64,000 nucleotides of DNA from the NCBI GenBank assembly GCA_945870425.1, contig CAMBSD010000007.1, positions 1 through 64,000 on the forward strand, read 5' to 3'. The position numbers were made by a program, and so were the translations under genes. The notes below the pieces were generated by a model, which had not been told where the DNA came from, ran no database searches, and saw only the letters and a program-made list of their open reading frames with translations. Positions 35,074 through 45,127 of the stretch are shown piece by piece. Position 1 is the stretch's first letter. Every line of letters begins with the position of its first letter. Source of the DNA: Chitinophaga pinensis. Lineage in GTDB: Bacteria > Bacteroidota > Bacteroidia > UKL13-3.

Positions 35074-36228
35074 ATGGAATTTTCAGGTTCAATTAAATCT
35101 AAACTACCAAAAAGCGGTACAAGTATTTTTGCAGTGATGACTGCCTTAGCCAACGAACACCAGGCCATTAACCTAGCTCAAGGCTTCCCAGATTTTGACG
35201 TAAATCCCAAACTTACCGAGTTGGTTCATCACTACATGAAAGCAGGGATGAACCAATATGCTCCTATGCCTGGGGTAATGAAATTGAGGGAGAAAATTGC
35301 TGCTAAAACAGAGGAGTTATATTCCGCAGTTTATGATCCTGACAAAGAAATTACAATTATTCCAGGTGCTACACATGGTATTTTCGCCATTATCTCAGCT
35401 ATGATTAAAGAAGGTGATGAGGTGATTGTATTGGAACCATGCTACGATAGTTATGTTCCCGCCATTGAATTAAATGGTGGTAGAGCGGTTTATGTGGAGT
35501 TAAAGCAACCCGATTATAAAGTAGATTGGAATGAAGTAAAAAAACTAATTAACTTCCATACCAAACTTATTATCATAAACACACCACATAACCCAAGTGG
35601 AAGTATCCTGAGCGCTCAGGATATGCAAAAGCTAGAGAAATTGGTTAAAAACACAGATATCGTCATCGTAAGCGATGAAGTATATGAACATATTATTTTT
35701 GATAAAGTGGAACACCAAAGTGTTGCCAGATACCCCAAATTAGCTGAAAGGAGTTTTATCGTTTCATCTTTTGGAAAGACATACCATACCACAGGTTGGA
35801 AAATGGGATATATTTTGGCTCCTAATAACCTTACTGTTGAGTTAAGAAAAGCACATCAGTTTATTGCTTTTAGCACCAATACACCCATACAATATGCAGT
35901 AGCCGATTATATGGATGACAAAGATGCCTACATGCAATTGAATGCCTTTTACCAAGAGAAACGAGATTATTTCAGGTCCTTGGTCAAAGGCTCTAAATTT
36001 AAATTGATGCCCTGCCAAGGTTCCTATTTTCAGCTTTTACAATACAGTAAGATAACTCAAGAAAAAGACCTTGATTTTGCAAAAAGGTTAACGATTGATC
36101 ATAAAGTGGCTAGCATACCTGTTTCTGTTTTTTACCATAAAAAAAATGACCATAACGTGTTGCGTTTTTGTTTTGCCAAAGGAAACGAAACTCTTGAAAA
36201 GGCGGCTGAAAAGCTTTTAAAAATATAA
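35074..36228 (+). CDS. Methionine/aromatic aminotransferase, YbdL-like
   Basis: This 384-residue PLP enzyme is a class I aminotransferase of the KAT/YbdL type. Seen: the opening GTSIFAVMTALANEHQAINLAQGFPDFD, the substrate TPHNPSG motif, and the PLP lysine in SFGKTYHTTGWKMGY. Known members transfer the amino group of methionine or glutamine to 2-oxo acids. The next gene is an omega-amidase-like hydrolase 2 bases on, a pair that together remove glutamine-derived 2-oxoglutaramate in known systems. This pair therefore likely serves methionine salvage. Confidence 0.88.
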   Translation: MEFSGSIKSKLPKSGTSIFAVMTALANEHQAINLAQGFPDFDVNPKLTELVHHYMKAGMNQYAPMPGVMKLREKIAAKTEELYSAVYDPDKEITIIPGATHGIFAIISAMIKEGDEVIVLEPCYDSYVPAIELNGGRAVYVELKQPDYKVDWNEVKKLINFHTKLIIINTPHNPSGSILSAQDMQKLEKLVKNTDIVIVSDEVYEHIIFDKVEHQSVARYPKLAERSFIVSSFGKTYHTTGWKMGYILAPNNLTVELRKAHQFIAFSTNTPIQYAVADYMDDKDAYMQLNAFYQEKRDYFRSLVKGSKFKLMPCQGSYFQLLQYSKITQEKDLDFAKRLTIDHKVASIPVSVFYHKKNDHNVLRFCFAKGNETLEKAAEKLLKI

Positions 36229-36230
36229 AG

Positions 36231-37004
36231 ATGAAACTTAGCTTAACCAGCATACAATCCAGCTTGCATTGGGAGAATCGCAAGGCAAATCTTGGTATGT
36301 TTGATGCAAAAATTTCAAATATTGATGTAACAGATATTATTGTACTGCCCGAAATGTTTAGCACTGGATTTACTATGAAACCTGAGCTCCATTTCGATAC
36401 CATGGATGGTGAAACCATTGCCTGGATGAAAGCACTTTCAATTAAAAAGAATGCGGCTATTTGTGGAAGCATTATCATAAAAAATGAAGTAGAACAATAT
36501 GTTAATCGTTTTCTTTTTGTTAATCAAAATGAAATCCAATATTACGATAAAGCCCACCTTTTCAGAATGGGAGAAGAAAACCAACATTACCTAAAAGGTG
36601 AATCACAAAAAGTAATTCAATACAAAGGCTTCAACATTGCACCCATGGTTTGTTATGATTTGCGATTCCCTGCTTGGATAAGAAGAACTCCACATTTCGA
36701 ATATGACCTATTATTATTTGTTGCCAATTGGCCCCAAAGAAGATCGGAACATTGGAAGACCCTGCTATTGGCAAGGGCCATTGAAAACCAAGCCTATGTT
36801 CTAGGTGTAAATAGAATTGGAAATGACGGTAATGGAATATATCATTCTGGAGATACTTCATTTATAAACCCATTAGGTGAAATCCTATATAGGAAAAAAG
36901 AGGATGAAGATATTTATACGCATGTGATTGAAAAAAGCATCATAAATGATTATAGAAAATCTTTCCCAGTTGAAAAAGATGCGGATGAATTTAATTTGAA
37001 ATAA
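36231..37004 (+). CDS. Nitrilase-family omega-amidase, YafV-like
   Basis: This 257-residue hydrolase has the nitrilase catalytic triad: E in LPEMFSTGF, K in YDKAHLF, C in MVCYDLRFP. The short RFPAW ending and overall length fit the YafV/NIT2 branch, which converts 2-oxoglutaramate to 2-oxoglutarate and ammonia. Translation starts two bases after the aminotransferase stop, so the two proteins are expressed together. A carbon-nitrogen hydrolase of another specificity cannot be excluded, but the gene pair argues for the glutamine transaminase pathway. Confidence 0.87.
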   Translation: MKLSLTSIQSSLHWENRKANLGMFDAKISNIDVTDIIVLPEMFSTGFTMKPELHFDTMDGETIAWMKALSIKKNAAICGSIIIKNEVEQYVNRFLFVNQNEIQYYDKAHLFRMGEENQHYLKGESQKVIQYKGFNIAPMVCYDLRFPAWIRRTPHFEYDLLLFVANWPQRRSEHWKTLLLARAIENQAYVLGVNRIGNDGNGIYHSGDTSFINPLGEILYRKKEDEDIYTHVIEKSIINDYRKSFPVEKDADEFNLK

Positions 37005-37007
37005 ATT

Positions 37008-37952
37008 CTAAATCCAACCTTTACGCTTAAAAATAAGAAGCACTATTGAAGAAGATAACATCATCAATACTATGGATGCAAAGAAACCCCATTCAGAACT
37101 AAGCATAGGCATTACCACGAAATTCATTCCAAAAATACCCGAGATTAATGTGGGTGGCAAAAAGGCAATCGAAAAAACCGTAAAACGTTTCATGATGCGA
37201 TTTTGCTCAATATTAATCAAACCTGTAATGGTATCTTGAAGGTATTCTAACCGCTCAAAATTAAAGGCAGAGTGTTCAATTAGTGAATTTATATCCTTAA
37301 GTACAATTCGCAAACGCCCCTTTTTATCCTCTGGGAAATTGATACTCTTTAATAGATAAGACAATACCCTTTGTTTATCAATAATGCTCTCGCGCAAGGT
37401 CATGGTATTTTCTTGCAAACCTGTTATTTCAAGAAGTAGTTCAGAATATTTGTTACTACCAGTGGTAAGCAATTTACTAAACCCTGATATTTCGTGTGAT
37501 ACCTTTTCAATCATATCAGCATCCAAATCAATTCGGGTTTCTTGAATGCTCATCATCACATCATAGCCCGAATTAAATATTTCATTATTCGTTTTTATCT
37601 TACGGTTTACATCGGCAAAGGTGCTCAATTCAGCTTGACGAAAAGTGTACAAGGTGCTTTTCTTTAGGATAAATGAAACAGGGTGTTTTGAAAACTGACC
37701 ATCATCCAAACGCAAGTAGGTTGAGTTACAAGTTATCTCATTGTTTCGCTCAAAGTATCGTGATGAACTTTCAATCTCAGCTATTTCCGCAGGAGTTTGA
37801 ATGCTTATATCGCATTTGCTCTCTACCCATTCTTCTTCATCAGAGCTGGGTGATTGTAAATCAACCCAAATAATATTCTCCAAAACAGCAAGCTGTTTAA
37901 CATCCGTTTCTTTTAAAACTTTGTCACCATCGCGATAGAAAATTCTAATCAT
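37008..37952 (-). CDS. corA: CorA-family divalent metal transporter
   Basis: This 314-residue inner-membrane channel has an N-terminal cytoplasmic funnel with a long stalk helix (about 140-250) and two C-terminal membrane segments. The signature loop GMNFVVMP carries the conserved GMN motif. The C-terminus is basic (FKRKGWI). It is convergent with the hydrolase gene, with 3 bases between stops. Substrate is most likely magnesium or cobalt; the sequence does not decide. Confidence 0.9.
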   Translation of the reverse strand: MIRIFYRDGDKVLKETDVKQLAVLENIIWVDLQSPSSDEEEWVESKCDISIQTPAEIAEIESSSRYFERNNEITCNSTYLRLDDGQFSKHPVSFILKKSTLYTFRQAELSTFADVNRKIKTNNEIFNSGYDVMMSIQETRIDLDADMIEKVSHEISGFSKLLTTGSNKYSELLLEITGLQENTMTLRESIIDKQRVLSYLLKSINFPEDKKGRLRIVLKDINSLIEHSAFNFERLEYLQDTITGLINIEQNRIMKRFTVFSIAFLPPTLISGIFGMNFVVMPMLSSEWGFFASIVLMMLSSSIVLLIFKRKGWI

Positions 37953-38044
37953 GCTCGTATTTGATTGAAATATTACAAGGTTAATTTTTACAAAAAGTAA
38001 ACCAAATTGTTATCAAATGGGTCAATCTCAAATTCAATAAACAA

Positions 38045-40081
38045 CTACCAAATTGCAGCTCTTTCTTCTGGCTTACGATACATTTTATTTCCATCCTTTA
38101 CACCCCAAATTTCATAGAATTGACTCATGTTTGAAAGTGTACCAAACACCCTAAACTGAGGTGGAGAATGCGGATCAGTCAATATCAACTGTCTTGCTGC
38201 TTCTGGCCTAGCATTGTTTTTCCAAACTTGTGCAAAACCAATGAAGAACCTTTGCTCAGGGGTATATCCATCAATAACTTTATTAGCTGAAGGGTTATTT
38301 TTCAAGTACATTTTCAATGCTTCATAGGCCATAGTTAAGCCCCCTAAATCAGCAATATTTTCGCCCAATGTCAATTCACCGTTTACATGCAAACTATCAA
38401 TTACAATATAAGAATTAAACTGATTCACCAACATCTTTGTCTTTACTTCAAACTTCTTTCGATCCTCTTCTGTCCACCAACTTTTTAAATTTCCATCAGG
38501 ACCATACTTGCTGCCTTGGTCATCAAATCCATGTAGGAACTCATGCCCAATTACAGCTCCAATTGAACCATAGTTTACTGCTTCATCTGCACTTGCGTTA
38601 AAGAAAGGTGGTTGCATAATAGCTGCCGGAAAAACTATCTCATTATTTTGTGGATTATAATATGCATTTACTGTTTGAGGCAACATTCCCCACTCAGTTC
38701 TATCAACAGCTTTACCCATTTTTTCTATCATTTCATTATAAGAGAATGTGTTTTCGTTGATATGATTTTCGAAATATGAGCCTTCTGTGATGGTTAATTT
38801 AGAATAATCTTTCCACTTATCAGGATAGCCCAACTTGCGCGTAAATCCAGCTAATTTCTCGAGTGCTTTCACTTTTGTTTCACCACTCATCCAATCTAAT
38901 TTTTGCAAACGACCTTTAAAGGCTTCTGAGATATTATCCAAAATCACATTCACACGTTGTTTTGAATTTTGGCTGAAAGCTTTTTCTACAAACAGTTGTC
39001 CAAGCAATTCTCCAACTGTGGCATTTGTAGCATCTATAGCCCTTTTCCAAGTTGGCTTTTGAGTCTTTACACCACTCAAGGTGGTTGAATAAAAATCAAA
39101 ACGTAGCTTATCACACTCACTATTTAGGTATGACATTGAACTGTTAATGAAACACCATTTTAAATATAATTTCCATTGCTCAATATTATATTTGTCTGTA
39201 AGTTGGCAAACCTTGTCAAAAAATAAGGGTTGTGATACGATTACATCTGTGAATTTTAATTCAGGAATAGAAGCAAAGTAAGTTGAAATAAGCATGTTTG
39301 CATACTTGCCATACACTTCTTCTTTTTTGAATTTGTTGTATTGTTTTTCGGTATCTCTTCTTTCAACCCTGCTCATGCTAGCTGAAGCCAGTTCAGTTTC
39401 AAGTCCAATTATTGACTCAATATGGCTATTGCTCGTATCAACCATATTTTTAACTCCAAAAATTTTAAATGAACTAGAAATATAGTCAAAATAGGCTTTT
39501 TTAATCTTTAATGTTTTAGGGTCATTTTTAAGATAATAATCTCTATCAGGTAAACCAACACCACCTTGGCCCATGTATACAATATAACTGCTACTATTTT
39601 TTATATCTTGACCTACAGAGGAACCAAACAAACATCTTACTCCAATCTTGTGAAATTTAGCAATGGTTTGAATAAGTTGCTCTTTGCTGCTTATAGCATC
39701 TATCTGATTAAGGTACGGTAAGGCAGGGCTAATTCCTTGAGCCTCTCTTTTTGCAGTATCCATAAAAACACGATAGAACTTTCCAACTTTATCAATGGCC
39801 GAATTTGGTTTAGCTGTTTTATTTTTTGCAGCATCTTCTAGTATTTGGATCAACAAGACATTATTTTGCTCCACTATCTCATTAAAACTTCCCCAACGGC
39901 TTTCACTTTCAGGCACAGGATTATCCTTTAGCCAAGTTCCATTGGCATATTCATAAAAATCATCAGCAGGATTTGCTGATTTGTTCATTCCTCTGATATT
40001 TAAGGCAGGAATCGTTTTTTCAAGTGTAAACGCAGCCAATACAGTGAAGGCAAGCAAAAATGTAAATTTATTTATTTTCAT
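38045..40081 (-). CDS. M13 (neprilysin-like) metallopeptidase
   Basis: This secreted or envelope peptidase belongs to the M13 family. Starting at ATG 40081, the protein begins with a hydrophobic signal (FTFLLAFTVLAAFTLE). Zinc ligands are in HEFLH (GAVIGHEFLHGFDDQG) and in ENIADLGG. The C-terminal PEERAAIW is typical. Substrates would be short peptides. The TamL gene lies upstream on the same strand with 33 bases between, so they may share a transcript. Upstream in-frame codons to 40105 are not needed. Confidence 0.92.
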   Translation of the reverse strand: MKINKFTFLLAFTVLAAFTLEKTIPALNIRGMNKSANPADDFYEYANGTWLKDNPVPESESRWGSFNEIVEQNNVLLIQILEDAAKNKTAKPNSAIDKVGKFYRVFMDTAKREAQGISPALPYLNQIDAISSKEQLIQTIAKFHKIGVRCLFGSSVGQDIKNSSSYIVYMGQGGVGLPDRDYYLKNDPKTLKIKKAYFDYISSSFKIFGVKNMVDTSNSHIESIIGLETELASASMSRVERRDTEKQYNKFKKEEVYGKYANMLISTYFASIPELKFTDVIVSQPLFFDKVCQLTDKYNIEQWKLYLKWCFINSSMSYLNSECDKLRFDFYSTTLSGVKTQKPTWKRAIDATNATVGELLGQLFVEKAFSQNSKQRVNVILDNISEAFKGRLQKLDWMSGETKVKALEKLAGFTRKLGYPDKWKDYSKLTITEGSYFENHINENTFSYNEMIEKMGKAVDRTEWGMLPQTVNAYYNPQNNEIVFPAAIMQPPFFNASADEAVNYGSIGAVIGHEFLHGFDDQGSKYGPDGNLKSWWTEEDRKKFEVKTKMLVNQFNSYIVIDSLHVNGELTLGENIADLGGLTMAYEALKMYLKNNPSANKVIDGYTPEQRFFIGFAQVWKNNARPEAARQLILTDPHSPPQFRVFGTLSNMSQFYEIWGVKDGNKMYRKPEERAAIW

Positions 40082-40114
40082 TGTTTGATAATTTTCGAAT
40101 TGCAATTTTATTAA

Positions 40115-42460
40115 TTAAAATGGATATCCCACCCCAAAATTTAGTATGGTATTTTCCCACATGACACCCAAGTCTTTATATTTCTCCAAAACCCAGCGCT
40201 GGGAGGGCGATAGCCTCGGGTCCTTTATTGGAACAGCCGCATCTAACCTAAATATAAAAATATTTAGATTTAACCTTACACCCACTCCTGAGCCAATGGC
40301 AACCTGATCAACAAAACGGTCGAACTTGAAGGCAGCCCCATCTCTTCCATCATCTTTAGCGGTCCAAACATTGCCTGCATCTGTAAACAAAGCACCTTCG
40401 AAAAGACGCTTATAAATATTAAATCTATATTCAAGATTCAACTCCAACTTCACTTCTCCAGAACGATCTATTTGGTTAATGGTATCAAAGGTACCTGGAC
40501 CAACCGAACGAGGTCGGAAAGCCCTGATACTATTGGCGCCACCTGTAAAAAAACGTTTTTCATAGGTAATAAAATTTGGCGAATTTCCATAAGGCAAAGC
40601 ATAACCCCCAGCCACCCTAAAATGAACAGAATTATTTATATCCAAAACCTTGTTCCATCTGGCATCCATATAAGTTTTAGCATACTGGTAATAATTTACA
40701 CCAAACAACTTGTATTGACCTTTTTCATCTTTTTGAGTTCCCAATAATTCGTTTATTGCGGTTATAGAAGTTCCTGCCACTTCTAAGACGTCCCAACGCC
40801 AATAGAAATAACTCCCATCTTTCGACAAAGGTTTATCCGAATAAGTTAATCCGAATCTTGAATCAGTAATTAAGTTATTTGCAAAAATATTTTGCAGCAA
40901 AATGTCTGATTTACTTCGTGCTTCCAACTCAGCATTTGCAAAACTTGTATTAATATAACTAATTTCAAGTGGCGAAAAGTTGTAGCTATAGAGTTTTTTG
41001 TTGATTTGATAAGTCAAACCAGTAGTAAAAACAGTTCTTTTATATTGCAGATTGGTCTCATAAATGATGGAATTAGTAATAATAGTTTTAGTGCTTGATT
41101 GCAACAATTTCCTATCGAATTTCTTTAAAAAAACCAACCTGGGTAGTGATAAACTAGCTGTTAAACTGTATTCATTACTATTAAAAAACTGGCTGTTGTT
41201 TATCGAACTTCCACCCTGTGCTTCTATAGCTGTTCGTAATCTTAAGCTAAAAATTTCAGCACCATGAAATACATTCTTATCACTAAATTGTGCTGAAGCA
41301 GCCAAACCAAAGTTTCTATATGCTGCTAATTGACCAAGGGTATTACTCTGATCCGAAGTGATGGCTTGTGGCTCTATCACCATATCATATTTCTTTAGCG
41401 GTGATAGTTTTATGTGAAAATCAAGTTTATGTTGTGAGCTATCATCAATTGGAATAGGGGTTATACTTATGAACTTAAATATTTGCAAATCTGTAAGTCG
41501 ATTATAAGTTGCACTCAAATTCTTTTGCATAAAAACCTCGTCCTTTTCAAGAAATAGGTTTCGAGCAATTTCCTCTGGGTTTACTCTATTATTCCTTGGA
41601 ATATAGGTAAAATTCTTCAGTCTGATGGTATCTCTTTGGTCCAAGACATCGAGACCTTCATTTTGTTCTATCTCAACAATTAAATCATTGATCTTATATA
41701 CATCATGAGGCTCAAAATCAGTTTTATTTTGAATATTAATACCCAAAGTTACCTTGTAATTCGCTTCACTTGAATCGAAATCAAAATCGAGAAAATCTTT
41801 CGAGAACTGGAAATAGCCATGATTTCTTAGTAAATCTACAATACGACTTTGCTCTTTCAATAAGTTTTCTTTATTGAATTCATTACCCAACCTTAAGTAG
41901 CTTTCATCCATGTGAACACTAACAATCTTATGAATATTCTTGTCTGATATATTTAGGTCAATCCTATATATAACATAAGGTTGATTCAAAGCTACATTAT
42001 AATTTACAACTTGTCTTTGCCTTTGTCTTATAAAACCAAACAATTTATTCTGCTTCACATTGTACTCAATTTTAGGATAGAAATAACCTCTTGCTGATAA
42101 AGCATTTTTCATACTTTTCATAGACTTTTCAATCAATGCAGAGTCAAGAATTACGGGATTAACGCCAATGTCATATCGAAAAAACCTTTTTAACCAATTA
42201 TCATTTTTGCCAGGCAAACCCACCCCTGGAACTCCTAATCTATAAAACCAAACATTTAATCTTGCGAGGCCTAAAAATTTCTTATTAGGTTTTTGCCTAA
42301 TGCTTTCTTCCAAAACACCTTTCACAAAGCGGCTTCGGTTACCTTCAACAATTTTCACATTATTTTTTACCAGCTGATGTTCGTTTTGAAGCTGTCGTTT
42401 GGCTAAATTGCACGAAAATAATAAAGATAAGGAAAGAAGCAGAACAGCTACTCTTTTCAT
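40115..42460 (-). CDS. tamL: TamL-like lipidated Omp85 outer-membrane protein
   Basis: This 781-residue protein has a lipobox (LLFSC) after a short signal, POTRA-like repeats (about 60-380) and a 16-strand Omp85 barrel closing with NFGVGYPF. A lipidated TamA relative (TamL) is a known feature of Bacteroidota. The start at ATG 42460 (MKRVAVLL) is preferred over the extended frame to 42490. TamB, usually next to it, is absent. Its start is only 7 bp from the divergent methyltransferase start, so its promoter must lie inside that gene. Confidence 0.87.
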   Translation of the reverse strand: MKRVAVLLLSLSLLFSCNLAKRQLQNEHQLVKNNVKIVEGNRSRFVKGVLEESIRQKPNKKFLGLARLNVWFYRLGVPGVGLPGKNDNWLKRFFRYDIGVNPVILDSALIEKSMKSMKNALSARGYFYPKIEYNVKQNKLFGFIRQRQRQVVNYNVALNQPYVIYRIDLNISDKNIHKIVSVHMDESYLRLGNEFNKENLLKEQSRIVDLLRNHGYFQFSKDFLDFDFDSSEANYKVTLGINIQNKTDFEPHDVYKINDLIVEIEQNEGLDVLDQRDTIRLKNFTYIPRNNRVNPEEIARNLFLEKDEVFMQKNLSATYNRLTDLQIFKFISITPIPIDDSSQHKLDFHIKLSPLKKYDMVIEPQAITSDQSNTLGQLAAYRNFGLAASAQFSDKNVFHGAEIFSLRLRTAIEAQGGSSINNSQFFNSNEYSLTASLSLPRLVFLKKFDRKLLQSSTKTIITNSIIYETNLQYKRTVFTTGLTYQINKKLYSYNFSPLEISYINTSFANAELEARSKSDILLQNIFANNLITDSRFGLTYSDKPLSKDGSYFYWRWDVLEVAGTSITAINELLGTQKDEKGQYKLFGVNYYQYAKTYMDARWNKVLDINNSVHFRVAGGYALPYGNSPNFITYEKRFFTGGANSIRAFRPRSVGPGTFDTINQIDRSGEVKLELNLEYRFNIYKRLFEGALFTDAGNVWTAKDDGRDGAAFKFDRFVDQVAIGSGVGVRLNLNIFIFRLDAAVPIKDPRLSPSQRWVLEKYKDLGVMWENTILNFGVGYPF

Positions 42461-42467
42461 TTTAAAT

Positions 42468-43211
42468 ATGTTATCTAAAAATTCTATCAATTTTATTCGT
42501 TCACTAAAAGATAAAAAAACGCGTCAGCAAGAAATGCTCTTCACTGCCGAAGGTACAAAATCTGTACTGGAATTGTGCCATGCTTCAAAAATAAGCGTAA
42601 AGGGCGTTTTTGCAACAAAAGAATGGTTAGAGGAACATGCTTCTGAAATTTCAAGAAACATTGAATTAAATGAAGTATCAAATAAAGATTTGAATCAAAT
42701 CAGTTCATTAAAGACACATCAAAATGTTTTGCTGATGGCTCAAATTCCTCTTATAAACATAACCACTGCTGATTTCTCAGAAGGATTGCATTTATTGATT
42801 GATACGGTGCAAGATCCAGGAAATTTGGGTACTATTATCCGTATAGCTGATTGGTATGGTATTAAAAATATTATATGTTCAAATGCTTGTGCAGATGCCT
42901 ATAACAGCAAAACCATCCAAGCAAGCATGGCATCTATAGCTAGGGTAAATATATTTTATAAAGATTTAGGAGATTTTCTAGCGGAAAACAAACTACCCGT
43001 TTACGGAGCTGTTATGGAGGGACAAAACCTTAAAGAAGTAAAACTAAAAACACCTTCATTTTTGCTGATTGGTAATGAAGGAAAAGGCATCAGTCCGAAA
43101 CTAAAACCATTCATCACACATGCCATCACCATTGCAAAAATAGGTGAAGCCGAGAGCCTCAATGCAGCCATAGCCACTGCCATTATTTGTGATAGAATGG
43201 TTTTTAGTTAA
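42468..43211 (+). CDS. SpoU/TrmH-family RNA 2'-O-methyltransferase
   Basis: This 247-residue enzyme methylates a ribose in RNA. The three SPOUT motifs are visible: motif 1 (DTVQDPGNLGTIIRIADWYG), motif 2 (LIGNEGKGI) and motif 3 (SLNAAIATAI). The N-terminal part binds RNA. The start at ATG 42468 fits the family; an extended frame to 42399 reads through the tamL start. Which nucleotide it modifies is not visible. Confidence 0.9.
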   Translation: MLSKNSINFIRSLKDKKTRQQEMLFTAEGTKSVLELCHASKISVKGVFATKEWLEEHASEISRNIELNEVSNKDLNQISSLKTHQNVLLMAQIPLINITTADFSEGLHLLIDTVQDPGNLGTIIRIADWYGIKNIICSNACADAYNSKTIQASMASIARVNIFYKDLGDFLAENKLPVYGAVMEGQNLKEVKLKTPSFLLIGNEGKGISPKLKPFITHAITIAKIGEAESLNAAIATAIICDRMVFS

Positions 43212-43276
43212 TAATGCTCATTTAATAGTTGTTTTACTAGGTTCGTTAATTTCAACAATCAACTGTCAACAAACAA

Positions 43277-44884
43277 CTATTTCTTCTTTTCCATCGTAGC
43301 TTTTATAAACTTAACAAACAATGGATGTGGGTTCAATACCGTACTTTTATACTCTGGATGAAATTGTACCCCAACAAAATATGGGTGAGATTTGATTTCA
43401 ATGATTTCAGCCAATTTGGTTTCTGGGTTAATACCCGTTACTACTAAACCATTTTTCTCAAAATCGGCTTGGTATTTACTGTTAAACTCATAACGATGTC
43501 TGTGACGCTCGCTAATCTTAGTTTTTTCGTATGCTTTATATGCTTTGCTATCTTTTTTAACTTCACAAGTGTAAGAACCCAAACGCATGGTTCCACCTTT
43601 CATAGTGATATCCTTTTGGTCAGCCATCATATCAATTACGGCATGTTTAGATTTAGGATCCATTTCGCTGCTATGCGCATCTTTCCAACCAATTACATTG
43701 CGAGCAAATTCAATTACTGCCATTTGCATCCCTAAACAAATACCAAAGAACGGTACATTGTTTTCGCGCGCATATTTTATGGCTGTTATCTTACCCTCAA
43801 TACCTCTATCTCCAAAACCTGGAGCAACCAATATTCCATCCATTTCACTTAATTTTTGATCAACGTTTTCATCCGTTATCAATTCTGAATGTATCAATTT
43901 CAAATCCACCTTACATTCATTTTTGGCACCAGCATGAATGAAGGCCTCAAGAATAGATTTATAGGCATCAGGCAGTTCAACATACTTACCAACCAAACCA
44001 ATCCTTACTTCATTTTTCGGGTTTTTATATTTTGTTAGAAAGCTTGTCCATTCTTCTAATTCTGGCTCATTTTTGGTTGAGAGTTTTAATTTTCTTAAAA
44101 CAATTTTATCCAACTTCTCTTTCAACATCATCATTGGCACATCGTAGATGGTTGAAACATCTAATGCCTCAATAACTGCATCTTGTTGAACATTACAGAA
44201 CAAAGCAATCTTACGCTTTTGCTCTTTTGTAATGGCATGTTCAGAACGACATACTAAGATATCAGCCTGCACTCCGCTCTCCAATAGCATCTTAACACTA
44301 TGTTGGGTAGGTTTGGTTTTTAACTCTTTGGTTGAACTTAAATAAGGAAGTAAAGTTAAATGAATAAACACACAATCCTCCTCCTTCATTTCCCAATTCA
44401 ACTGACGAACTGCTTCTATATATGGCAATGACTCAATATCACCTACGGTTCCACCAATTTCAGTAATGATAATTTCATACTGACCCGTTTCACCCAATAA
44501 TTTTATTCTACGTTTTATCTCATCTGTAATATGAGGGACAACTTGAACAGTCTTACCTAAAAAATCACCTTTGCGTTCTTTTTCTATTACATGTTGGTAT
44601 ATACGACCTGTAGTTACATTATTAGATTGAGAAGTTGGGGTATTCAAAAATCTTTCATAATGTCCCAAATCCAAATCCGTTTCTGCACCATCTTCTGTGA
44701 CATAACACTCACCATGTTCGTATGGGTTTAAGGTGCCTGGGTCAACATTGATATAGGGATCCAACTTTTGAATAGTAACCGTGTAACCTCTGGCTTGTAG
44801 CAATTTAGCCAATGAAGCTGCGATAATACCTTTTCCCAATGATGATGCTACTCCGCCTGTAACGAAGATGTACTTTGATGTCAT
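43277..44884 (-). CDS. pyrG: CTP synthase
   Basis: This 535-residue enzyme makes CTP from UTP, ATP and glutamine. The N-terminal amidoligase begins MTSKYIFVTGGVASSLGKGI and holds the KxTxS-like site; the C-terminal glutaminase has the GICLGMQ nucleophile loop and the VQFHPEY triad. Length is normal. A promoter with TACTTTTG lies at 44970-44977. The end is 66 bases from the convergent methyltransferase; an 11-bp inverted repeat (43224-43234 and 43271-43281) spans the gap but its loop is long. Confidence 0.96.
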   Translation of the reverse strand: MTSKYIFVTGGVASSLGKGIIAASLAKLLQARGYTVTIQKLDPYINVDPGTLNPYEHGECYVTEDGAETDLDLGHYERFLNTPTSQSNNVTTGRIYQHVIEKERKGDFLGKTVQVVPHITDEIKRRIKLLGETGQYEIIITEIGGTVGDIESLPYIEAVRQLNWEMKEEDCVFIHLTLLPYLSSTKELKTKPTQHSVKMLLESGVQADILVCRSEHAITKEQKRKIALFCNVQQDAVIEALDVSTIYDVPMMMLKEKLDKIVLRKLKLSTKNEPELEEWTSFLTKYKNPKNEVRIGLVGKYVELPDAYKSILEAFIHAGAKNECKVDLKLIHSELITDENVDQKLSEMDGILVAPGFGDRGIEGKITAIKYARENNVPFFGICLGMQMAVIEFARNVIGWKDAHSSEMDPKSKHAVIDMMADQKDITMKGGTMRLGSYTCEVKKDSKAYKAYEKTKISERHRHRYEFNSKYQADFEKNGLVVTGINPETKLAEIIEIKSHPYFVGVQFHPEYKSTVLNPHPLFVKFIKATMEKKK

Positions 44885-44969
44885 AATGCTTTATTGATTT
44901 GGAACGTAGCCTAGGTTTAACGAGGTTTTAAACCCTTCAACCATAAACTAAATATCTGTTTATGGGATA

Positions 44970-45000
44970 CAAAAGTAGTTATTTTATTTACGCTCACGAA
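44970..45000 (-). promoter_or_regulatory. Promoter of pyrG
   Basis: On the minus strand TTCG (44997-45000, one base off the TTTG element) is followed after 19 bases by TACTTTTG (44970-44977), the Bacteroidota -7 element. The pyrG start is 85 bases downstream. Confidence 0.5.
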
Positions 45001-45127
45001 TACATTCACAGAAAGGTTTTCAAGAATTTGTGAACATCGAATTGTAACTACACTTGGAGTTGGTTTAAATAATTCAAATAAGAGGATTGATATTGTCTAT
45101 ATTGCAACTTCATATATAATAACAAAT

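Noticed and set aside
43224-43281. 11-bp perfect inverted repeat over the end of pyrG
   Set aside because: The 36-base loop is too long for a usual terminator and there is no T-run in place; kept only as a remark in the pyrG entry.
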